From: CAYNFH01 sp964396385
Lineage (GTDB): Bacteria > Armatimonadota > Chthonomonadetes > Chthonomonadales > CAJBBX01
Length of the DNA stretch: 10,304 bases
Assembly: GCA_964396385.1 (NCBI GenBank)
Contig: CAYNFH010000220.1
Span: 1-10,304 of the forward strand
Direction of reading: 5' to 3'
Part shown: positions 1 through 5,844 of the stretch, in pieces
How the letters are laid out: every line of letters starts with the position of its first letter
Numbering within the stretch: the stretch's first letter is position 1
Program-made: the position numbers and the translations under genes
The notes under the pieces: generated by a model
Database searches by the model: none
The model's input: only the letters and a program-made list of their open reading frames with translations
What the model was told of the DNA's origin: nothing

Positions 1-237
1 GGATGAAGGCCAAAGGCCGGCCACTTTCTGAAACGGACTGTCCTGCCGAACCGCCGCGTAGGAACACGCACACCGCACCAGCTACTTACACAAAGCGATG
101 CCTGGCTGGGTAATGCCTCAGTTGGCCGCAAGTCGTCAGGCATGGCAGCCAGTTTGCTTGGAGCGAATTGGAGCGTTGAAGCAATGGTTCTGTGGCCCAC
201 CATCCTTTGGAAGCGCAATCCTGCTCCGTACCTGAAG
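1..237. other. Left-edge non-coding region
   Basis: No gene is supported here. The first 40 bases hold short GGCC-rich palindromic words (GGCCAAAGGCC, GGCCGGCC) with no recognised identity. The reading frame of the first gene stays open upstream to an ATG at 142. Those extra residues precede the charged and hydrophobic signal segment that starts at 238, so I treat them as untranslated. I found no convincing sigma-70 promoter. Confidence 0.4.
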
Positions 238-1383
238 ATGCCAAAGATCGCGGCCGTGAGGTGGCTTGTAGCGAGCGTCGCCGCAACCGCGTCATGCATC
301 TCCTTATCATGCACCAGGCGCCCCAATGCTTCGGCGGAAGAGGGAACCGAACTCAATCAGACACAACCTGCACGGAACCGCCGCGCCTTCTCCCGGTTGT
401 TGGCGCAGATCAAAGATGGAGACACTCCCGCCAGAGTCGCTGGCTTGCTTGGCCGACCGGATGACGTTCAGTACGCGTCGAATGCTCCACCGTACAGAGA
501 CGAGGTTTGGTGCTACGGCACAAGTGGTCACGGCTCGCTGGCTACCCTGGGAAAGGTGGACTTCCGCGGTCAGCGCGTCCTCTGGGTGGCCGGTGCCTAC
601 GGTTTGCCACCTTCGCCCCTCGTGATCTCCGAGCGAGAACTGCAGGCTGGAATGAGGTTCCTCCATCCTGGGCCGGAAGCCGCTGGGTACAACGACCCCT
701 TGCAGCTCATACGTGTGACCAACTATCTGCTTCCTCTGGGCAAGGCTAAGGCACTCGCCATTGTCTCCGAGTACGGCCGCGTCGGGGGTGCGGATTGGGA
801 TGAGACATGGCTCTTCTTACTGCTCCGGACCCTCTTCGATGTGCCGGACCCGCCCGGCTATATGCCCGAGATGTTCATCGGGGCCATGGCGCCGGACCCT
901 GGCCGAGATCGGCGGAAGTTTCCCAGGTATCCGATTGTTATCGTAGACGAAGTTCCGTTCTCTGTGCTCTGGGGTGTCAGTCTGGGAGGTATGCCCGAGC
1001 CTATCGGCATGGACGTTGAGCACTTCCGCAAGCACGGCACGCTGCGCACTCGTCCTCTACGGCCGCCGGACGACCCGTTCCCATCATACAAGAAGCTTCT
1101 GCAGACCAGGGAGTGGCATGCAGTCGAGACTGCATCTCCTGACGCGCGCAGCCTACAGGAATACTCCGGTCACGTGCTCCTGCAGGTGCTGGCTCTTGTC
1201 CGTACCGCCTATGACCCTCCTGAGGCCCGACAGCCCTTTGCTTATCTCAAACCGGCGGATTATGAGCGATTCCACAAGGAGTTCCTGGCAATAGGAGCTC
1301 GGTGGGATCAAAAACTCCAAATGTACGTCCGGCCGGACGGGAGCCACCATGAGGTGGGCCATCTGGCAAACATCTACAGGTAA
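238..1383 (+). CDS. Exported protein with BamE/SmpA-like module, function unknown
   Basis: A 381-residue protein when started at the ATG at 238. It opens MPKIAAVRWL and continues into a hydrophobic stretch with cysteines at residues 20 and 25. This suggests a secreted protein or lipoprotein, although neither cysteine has a textbook lipobox. Residues about 51-117 resemble the BamE/SmpA fold by pattern: GDTPARV, LGRPDDV, an aromatic EVWCY strand, then KVDF. The rest (about 128-381) is unrecognised; it is rich in Pro, Arg and aromatic residues and includes the segments TWLFLLLRTLF and YPIVIVDEVPF. An in-frame ATG at 142 would add 32 residues, but that extension hides the signal segment. No strong ribosome binding site decides the start; GAAG lies directly before it. 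The gene stands alone and faces the membrane protein at 1690. That it is coding is fairly sure; the BamE-like call is inference. Confidence 0.75.
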   Translation: MPKIAAVRWLVASVAATASCISLSCTRRPNASAEEGTELNQTQPARNRRAFSRLLAQIKDGDTPARVAGLLGRPDDVQYASNAPPYRDEVWCYGTSGHGSLATLGKVDFRGQRVLWVAGAYGLPPSPLVISERELQAGMRFLHPGPEAAGYNDPLQLIRVTNYLLPLGKAKALAIVSEYGRVGGADWDETWLFLLLRTLFDVPDPPGYMPEMFIGAMAPDPGRDRRKFPRYPIVIVDEVPFSVLWGVSLGGMPEPIGMDVEHFRKHGTLRTRPLRPPDDPFPSYKKLLQTREWHAVETASPDARSLQEYSGHVLLQVLALVRTAYDPPEARQPFAYLKPADYERFHKEFLAIGARWDQKLQMYVRPDGSHHEVGHLANIYR

Positions 1384-1689
1384 GTCGCTCCCTTGGGGAA
1401 ACGGCGCCGCCAGGTCTATATGGTTATCGAAGCTGGAGCCGCCACCGGGTATCTCCAGCGCTGTTCCGGGGAGATCTGCGGAGGTTGTGAGTCGGACGTT
1501 CTAAGCCAATAGAGGACTTCGACAGGCGGATGGGTTGGCATCAGAATGCGCCTCAGGCGCTCCCGATCATCCGGATTCCCTACCCGCCCGTACACTCGTT
1601 GTTCGGAACGGCCGCCAAGGCTACGACGACGATTCCTGCGAGCTTCATGGGAGCTCGGAACTGGTGGTCTTCACTCCGGCACAATGCTG
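1384..1689. other. Convergent intergenic region, no supported gene
   Basis: This spacer lies between two genes whose 3' ends face each other. It contains a GCTGGAG/CTCCAGC inverted repeat (1432-1438 and 1453-1459, 14-nt loop) and a small GCGCC-TCA-GGCGC hairpin near 1549. Neither has a T tract. A plus-strand frame open from 1535 to 1828 has a mildly coding-like third-position GC bias around 1600-1690. It overlaps the membrane gene antisense and resembles no family I know, so I do not call it a gene. Confidence 0.4.
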
Positions 1690-1953
1690 CTACTCCTCTA
1701 GCTTGGCACCTGACCTGGAGCCGGGACGGATTCCCATTAGGAGCAGGACCACCCCCGCCAGAGTAGACAGTGCCGAAACTATGTTCAGGCCTGTCCCTAA
1801 TCCCTCCGCTGAAATGAACGGGGACTGACCCAACTGTTGTCCTGTCGTCCCGGACAGCGTGATCACGGTGAAACCCCAGTGACCGGTGAGGAAGGTCGCT
1901 GAAAGGATTCCTATCACTCCCAAGAGGAGAAGCAGAACACCCAGAATCTTCAT
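1690..1953 (-). CDS. Small two-helix membrane protein
   Basis: An 87-residue protein of unknown function. Residues about 3-24 are strongly hydrophobic (MKILGVLLLLLGVIG) and residues about 58-76 form a second hydrophobic helix (STLAGVVLLLMG). Between them is a Gly/Thr/Ser-rich polar loop, and the C-terminus is short and basic. The predicted topology is two transmembrane segments. The start lies 9 bp downstream of the oxidoreductase stop codon on the same strand, so the two are probably co-transcribed. The ribosome binding site is weak. The hydrophobic pattern and tight spacing support it as a real gene, but no role can be inferred. Confidence 0.65.
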   Translation of the reverse strand: MKILGVLLLLLGVIGILSATFLTGHWGFTVITLSGTTGQQLGQSPFISAEGLGTGLNIVSALSTLAGVVLLLMGIRPGSRSGAKLEE

Positions 1954-1962
1954 ATTTCTACT

Positions 1963-2866
1963 TCATCCGCCATGCGCCCCTTGATGACCTTCGATTCCCG
2001 CCAGGAACTCCAGGACTTTGACCGCCGCAGAGTAGTCCTCCTCGCCCCAGCCCTGCTGGTCGGCGGCGAGGAACAGCTCGCGGGCGAGGCCGTTGAGGGG
2101 TAGGGGCGCGCCCGCCTCTCGTCCCGCATCGGCGGCCAGCGACAGGTCCTTCAGCATGTTCCGCACCACGAAGTTCGCCGCGAAGTTGCGCTCCAGTAGC
2201 GTTCGCCCCTTGCTGGCGAACATAGGCGATGCCATGGCGGAAGCCTGTAGGATCTCCAGGAACGTGGCCGGACCTACGCCACTCTTGCGGGCAAACACCA
2301 GGCTCTGCCCCAGCCCCAGGATCATCTGCGCCAGGAGCATGTTGCACGCCAGCTTGACGGAGGCTGCCTGGTCCGGCGAGTCGAAGCGCCAGACGCGCGA
2401 GGAGAAGGCCCGCCACGCCCCCTCGCACAGCTCCACATCCTGCGCCGCTCCGCCGCCGAACACCAGCAGCGTCCCCTCCTGGATCTGCCGCTTGCTCCCG
2501 AGCACCGGCGCCTGCACAAACCGCCGCTGCCGCTGCCCGTACGTCGCAGCCATCTGCAGCGACCAGGCCGGCGACACCGTGCTCATGTCNNNNNNNNNNG
2601 ACGCCGGTCTCCGGCAGCCCGGCCAGGATTCCATCGTGCGCCAGCGCCACCGTCTCAACAGCCGCCGGGTCTGTGACCATGGAGATCACCACCTCGCAAA
2701 CGGCGGCCAGTTCGCGGGGAGTATCAAACCAGCTCGCGCCGCGCGCCAATAGCGGCTCCGCCTTCTCGCGCGTCCGGTTGTGGACACTCACAGAATGGCC
2801 GGCGCCCACCAGCCGCTCCGCCATAGCCGAACCCATGATTCCCAACCCAACTACGCCAACTCGCAT
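1963..2866 (-). CDS. NAD(P)-dependent beta-hydroxyacid dehydrogenase-family oxidoreductase (split by assembly gap)
   Basis: Member of the 3-hydroxyisobutyrate dehydrogenase / glyoxylate (succinic semialdehyde) reductase family. These enzymes move hydride between NAD(P)H and small 3-hydroxy acids or aldehydes in the cytoplasm. Residues 5-12 (VVGLGIMG) are the Rossmann GxGxxG loop. After the N gap come DMSTVSP (substrate-binding loop), APVLGSK with EGTLLVFGGG, and VKLACN, whose lysine corresponds to the family's catalytic lysine. A KDLSLA motif lies in the C-terminal helical domain. The total is about 300 residues, normal for the family. The frame before the gap and the frame after it differ only because 10 Ns were inserted; both sides stop at codon boundaries. 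The start at 2866 is set by AGGAGGG four bases upstream; a longer frame to 2914 ignores that site. The LGSK variant leans toward the glyoxylate-reductase-like branch; the exact substrate is unknown. Confidence 0.9.
2590..2599. other. Assembly gap (10 Ns)
   Basis: Ten unknown bases interrupt the oxidoreductase gene. On the minus strand the sequence reads ...GGC GTC, gap, GAC ATG AGC. Both edges fall on codon boundaries, so the true missing length should be a multiple of three. It is probably one to three codons before the conserved DMSTVSP motif. The apparent frameshift is an artefact of the placeholder length. Confidence 0.95.
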
Positions 2867-2870
2867 AGCG

Positions 2871-2877
2871 CCCTCCT
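2871..2877 (-). promoter_or_regulatory. Shine-Dalgarno site of the oxidoreductase
   Basis: Reads AGGAGGG on the minus strand, four bases before the ATG at 2866. It is the strongest ribosome binding site in the window and decides the start against the longer frame that opens at 2914. Confidence 0.8.
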
Positions 2878-2929
2878 GTACATGCCGCCACCCACGCATT
2901 CGACAAGGATTCACGCAGGCCTGCTGGCA

Positions 2930-2958
2930 ATAATTGCGTGTGGAGGCCCGTTTGGCAA
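2930..2958 (-). promoter_or_regulatory. Candidate sigma-70 promoter for the oxidoreductase unit
   Basis: On the minus strand TTGCCA (2953-2958) is followed after 17 bases by AATTAT (2930-2935), with the start codon about 64 bases further on. The -35 box matches consensus at five of six positions and the -10 box at four of six. It lies in the divergent spacer shared with the TPR-like gene. Confidence 0.35.
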
Positions 2959-3003
2959 CCGTAAAGGGAATCCGCCTGCGGGGCTATACATCGGAATACT
3001 TGT

Positions 3004-4539
3004 ATGATGCGATTGTCGCTCGCGTCCTCTGCAGCCATTGCGCTTCTGATGATTCTGTTGGCTCCTGTCTCGGGGCAGGAGTCGGATTACTCCGCCTGGT
3101 CGACCGCCGACCTCTATCGCTACGCCACGGGGCTGCTGAAGAAGGGGCGAACATTCCAGACTGCCATAGACGTGCTCTCGGAGGCGATAAAGCGCGAGCC
3201 CGGCAACGTGGACTACCGCCTGGCGCTGGGCTGTGCCTTCGCGGACCGATTCGCTGCCGTGGCCCGCGCCCGCCGGCAGGCCCTGAGCCTCGAACGGGAC
3301 CGAAGCAACTACGACTTTCAGCGGAAGGAGTGGGAGAAGGCGCAGAGCCAGCCCGGCCATCTCGCTCACGGTGGACCTCCGCCTCAGTCTCCTCCGGATC
3401 CCACCACTCCGGACGACGACGCGCCGTTCACGCTGAGCCCCCGGGAATCTCTGCGTCTGCTGCGGGACATCGGCCATAGCGCCGTGGAGGCGTTTGGCGA
3501 GGCCCGCAAGCTCGCGCAGGATCGGCCGGCCAAAGAGCGTGCGGAGACGGAGTTTGTCCGGGGCTGGGGCCTGTTTCTGCTGCGCGACGCCGCCCCGGAC
3601 GTGGTCATGGACAGGCCGGCGAGCCCGAACGGCGGCGACCTGTGCATCCCGGCCGAAGACGTAAGAGACGCCTTCCGCGCCTGTACGCAGGCAGATCCCG
3701 GCGAGCCGGCTTACTGGCAGTCCCTGGGAGTCGCCTGGGTTCCGCGGGACCTGCTGATAGGGGACCTAGGCAACTGGGCCGACTTCATGGACGGGCGGGA
3801 GATACACAAGCCCCAAGAGGTCTCCGCCGCCATCGCCGCTTACCGCAGCGCCCTGGAGCGCAGGCCCGCAAGCTTCGACCTGCTGTACCAGCTTGCGCTC
3901 ATTGCGCTTCCCACGGATCCGCCGCTGGCAGCCGACAGCCTGGAGAAGGCCACGAAGCGACCCGGCTCTAACGCTACCATCTGGTACCTGCTGGCCGACC
4001 TTCGGTTCCGGAAGGCGGAACAGCAGAAGGGCAGCGCTGCATGGGACAGCAGACGCAAGGCGATGCGGGCCGTAAGGGAGGGTAACGGAGCCGATGTATA
4101 CGAGAACATCCCGTTCCGGCTGCCGGCGCCCTCCCTGCTGGCCATTCCATGGGAGTACAAACGCTCGTTTGCGCTGGACCTGGATGGGCTGGTGCAGCAG
4201 GACCTGTTAACCGGCGACCTCCGGCTCTGCCTTTCGGAGCACCTGAAAGCGGGCCGCTCGGCCGAAGCCGTAGACGTGGCACTGCTCATGGAGGCGCTCG
4301 GCCGGCGGCTGATGGCCACTGTACGGCGTCCGGACCTGTTCTTCCGCGGGCCCCTCGTCCGAGCCAGGCTCAAGTGGCGGGCAATGGCCGGCGTCCTGAA
4401 CTGTACGGAGGCCTACCGGCTGATCCAGAAGGAGCAGGACGAGCATCCGGACGAGATCAAGGCCCGCTATCTGGCCGATCAGGCGGATGCGTACCAGGAG
4501 TGGAGGCGGTTGGACAGACAGCTCGGCGAGCTCTACTGA
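3004..4539 (+). CDS. Secreted TPR-like repeat protein
   Basis: A 511-residue protein. Residues 1-25 are a clear signal peptide (MMRLSLASSA, a hydrophobic core, then PVSGQ), so it is exported to the periplasm or surface. Residues about 32-90 form a TPR-like pair (DLYRYATGLLKKG, then AIDVLSEAIKREPGN). Further TPR-like units lie near 218-245 (AFRACTQADPGEPAYW), 273-302 (AAIAAYRSALERRPAS) and 306-340. A Pro/Asp-rich linker (about 118-143) separates the first repeat block from the rest. There are no catalytic motifs. Proteins of this kind usually act as protein-interaction scaffolds, but the partner here is unknown. The start at 3004 has a weak GGAA seven bases upstream; an ATG at 3007 is equivalent. 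It is transcribed divergently from the oxidoreductase and convergently with the acylphosphatase. Confidence 0.85.
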   Translation: MMRLSLASSAAIALLMILLAPVSGQESDYSAWSTADLYRYATGLLKKGRTFQTAIDVLSEAIKREPGNVDYRLALGCAFADRFAAVARARRQALSLERDRSNYDFQRKEWEKAQSQPGHLAHGGPPPQSPPDPTTPDDDAPFTLSPRESLRLLRDIGHSAVEAFGEARKLAQDRPAKERAETEFVRGWGLFLLRDAAPDVVMDRPASPNGGDLCIPAEDVRDAFRACTQADPGEPAYWQSLGVAWVPRDLLIGDLGNWADFMDGREIHKPQEVSAAIAAYRSALERRPASFDLLYQLALIALPTDPPLAADSLEKATKRPGSNATIWYLLADLRFRKAEQQKGSAAWDSRRKAMRAVREGNGADVYENIPFRLPAPSLLAIPWEYKRSFALDLDGLVQQDLLTGDLRLCLSEHLKAGRSAEAVDVALLMEALGRRLMATVRRPDLFFRGPLVRARLKWRAMAGVLNCTEAYRLIQKEQDEHPDEIKARYLADQADAYQEWRRLDRQLGELY

Positions 4540-4626
4540 ACGCGCAAAGGTCGTCCCACGGATCTGATTCTGGAGTCGGGGGAGGCCGACTTCGCGTACT
4601 ACGTAGGCGCGGTTTATGGTTTTTGA

Positions 4627-4752
4627 TCAAATGGTTCCGCTACGACTCGTGTCCACGTAGGTGGACACTCGGCCGTAGGCCACCCAGCCGAGGACCTTGG
4701 TGCGACGGCCGTCCCGCTGGCCGGATAGCGGCACTATTTCATCAAAGACCAT
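4627..4752 (-). CDS. Possible 41-residue small ORF after the acylphosphatase
   Basis: The ORF starts MVFDEIVPLS, ends VDTSRSGTI, and is in the same frame as the acylphosphatase whose stop codon lies just upstream (4768-4770). No stop separates that codon from this ATG. In the central 25 codons third-position GC is about 23 of 25, against roughly 17 and 13 of 25 at positions one and two. That is the usual signature of a translated frame in a high-GC genome. No ribosome binding site is visible, and both ends lie inside the inverted-repeat arms. It may be a real small protein, a gene remnant, or a readthrough extension. No family is recognised. Confidence 0.3.
   Translation of the reverse strand: MVFDEIVPLSGQRDGRRTKVLGWVAYGRVSTYVDTSRSGTI
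4649..4668. terminator. Perfect 8-bp hairpin between convergent genes
   Basis: GTGTCCAC and GTGGACAC pair perfectly around a four-base GTAG loop. The position between two facing genes suits a bidirectional terminator, but no T tract follows on either strand. A protein-binding palindrome is equally possible. Confidence 0.3.
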
Positions 4753-4767
4753 CAACCGCTGGCTCAC

Positions 4768-5043
4768 TCAGTACGCGATGCGGAAGTCCTCGAACCCGCC
4801 CGTGAGCTCCAGGTAAGTGACGTGGACCTGGCGTACATGCGCAAGAGACGGTCCATGGTGCGCCCAGCGGATGAGCTGCTCCAGCGCCTCCTCCGGGCCC
4901 TCTGCCACAATCTCCACGTCCCCGTTCGGCAGGTTGCGCACCGTCCCGGTCAGCCCCAGCGCGCGGGCCTCCCGCTGCGTGTAGGCGCGGAATGAGACGC
5001 CCTGCACCCGGCCCTGCACCACGATATGCGCCCGCTTCTTCAT
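4768..5043 (-). CDS. acyP: Acylphosphatase
   Basis: A 91-residue cytoplasmic enzyme that hydrolyses carboxyl-phosphate bonds of acyl phosphates such as acetyl phosphate or 1,3-bisphosphoglycerate (EC 3.6.1.7). The signature GRVQGVSFR lies at residues 11-19; R19 matches the phosphate-binding arginine of the family. GTVRNLPNGDVEI follows at 33-45, and N37 matches the catalytic asparagine. The C-terminal FEDFRIAY is typical, and the length is normal for the single-domain family. The ATG at 5043 gives the standard N-terminus (MKKRAHIVVQG); an upstream TTG at 5073 would add ten atypical residues. The ribosome binding site is only a weak GGGA. The gene is divergent from the membrane protein at 5185. 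Confidence 0.95.
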   Translation of the reverse strand: MKKRAHIVVQGRVQGVSFRAYTQREARALGLTGTVRNLPNGDVEIVAEGPEEALEQLIRWAHHGPSLAHVRQVHVTYLELTGGFEDFRIAY

Positions 5044-5174
5044 GCGTCCCGGCCCGTCGACTGGTAATATCAATAGGGCGTAGGATCTGGATTCCGTGTT
5101 CTTCCCCAGAATCGGGGGAGGAGGCTTCCGAAAGCTGTCCCCTGTTCGCTATAGCCCGCAACCTTCCCCCTTCC

Positions 5175-5178
5175 GGAG
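5175..5178 (+). promoter_or_regulatory. Ribosome binding site for a TTG start
   Basis: GGAG lies six bases before the TTG at 5185. No ATG or GTG in this frame lies before the transmembrane segment, so this site and the TTG decide the start. Confidence 0.6.
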
Positions 5179-5184
5179 TATACA

Positions 5185-5844
5185 TTGCCTCAGCAAGACA
5201 GATACGTAGACGTTGCCGGTCAGGCCCTTGGGGTTCGTCCACGGCGACACCGGCGGCGTGAGCGCCGCAAGTCGGTTCTCTGGCTCCTCGCCGCCGTCCT
5301 TGCCGTGGGCGCCGCTCTGGCCGCCCTCGTCTTGAGTCCGCCGCCCGCGCCGCCCGCGCTCTCCCCACAGCAGATCGCCGAGAGCCAGCAGCACGTCCGG
5401 GACCTCAAGGAGAAAGTGCGCGAGATTCAGGACGCCGCCAAGGCGCACCTACCAAAGGTGTTCCGCCTCGTCGCTACGGAGAACGACCTGAATACTCTCC
5501 TGACAACCGATGAGGAGACACAACAGTTACTCGCCAGCAAGGGGGTGGAGGAGGCCTATGCGGTCATCGGCGATGGGAAGGTCCAGGCGACCGCGCGCGT
5601 GCAGGTGAGCGGCGTGCCTGTCGCGCTGAGCGCCGTCCTCGTGCCGGAGATCGAGGACCACAGCATCGTCTTCCGGGTGGACAGTGTGCGCGTGGGCCGC
5701 CTTGGGGTACCTAGCGGCGCGGCTCGCCGCGCCGCGGAAGGGATTGCCGCCAGGCTGGAGCAACGCCTGTTCGATCCAAACATCCGCTACCGAACCATAA
5801 CCGTGAAGAATGGGGCCATCACCGTGACGTGCGATACGCAGTAG
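5185..5844 (+). CDS. Single-pass membrane-anchored protein, LmeA/YpmS-like by pattern
   Basis: A 219-residue protein starting at TTG. Residues 1-30 are very basic (RPRRHRRRERRK) and remain inside. Residues about 31-51 form one transmembrane helix, followed by a Pro/Ala-rich stalk and a short helical region near 61-90. The exported domain (about 91-219) contains TENDLNTLL, an alternating hydrophobic stretch GKVQATARVQVSG, VGRLGVPSG and a final ITVKNGAITVT strand. This layout resembles YpmS (DUF2140) and LmeA (DUF2993) proteins, membrane-anchored domains thought to bind lipids. The resemblance is by eye and uncertain. The 3' end overlaps the convergent dacB gene by 26 bp. Confidence 0.75.
   Translation: MPQQDRYVDVAGQALGVRPRRHRRRERRKSVLWLLAAVLAVGAALAALVLSPPPAPPALSPQQIAESQQHVRDLKEKVREIQDAAKAHLPKVFRLVATENDLNTLLTTDEETQQLLASKGVEEAYAVIGDGKVQATARVQVSGVPVALSAVLVPEIEDHSIVFRVDSVRVGRLGVPSGAARRAAEGIAARLEQRLFDPNIRYRTITVKNGAITVTCDTQ

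Larger units (their letters stand above)
4609..4759. repeat. Imperfect 34-bp inverted repeat flanking a 151-bp segment
   Basis: The arms at 4609-4642 and 4726-4759 match in inverted orientation at 29 of 34 positions. Each begins GCGGTT, contains TTTGAT and ends CCGCTA. The arms diverge immediately outside these limits. The segment lies wholly between two convergent genes. It could be a MITE-like miniature element, an inverted duplication of a small ORF start, or a long transcript hairpin. No target-site duplication is convincing; only GGC is shared at the flanks. Confidence 0.6.

Noticed and set aside
2911..3477. Minus-strand ORF of 188 codons
   Set aside because: It is antisense to the signal peptide and first repeats of the TPR-like protein, with no recognisable motif.
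5179..5184. TATACA as a -10 box, also present at 2985-2990 upstream of the other plus-strand gene
   Set aside because: At 5179 it sits directly against the TTG start, in the spacer after the ribosome binding site, and neither copy has a -35 box at a suitable distance.
4742..5368. Minus-strand ORF of 208 codons through the acylphosphatase region
   Set aside because: It is a different frame from the acylphosphatase and covers the start of the membrane protein gene; low-complexity Arg/Gly/Ala composition.
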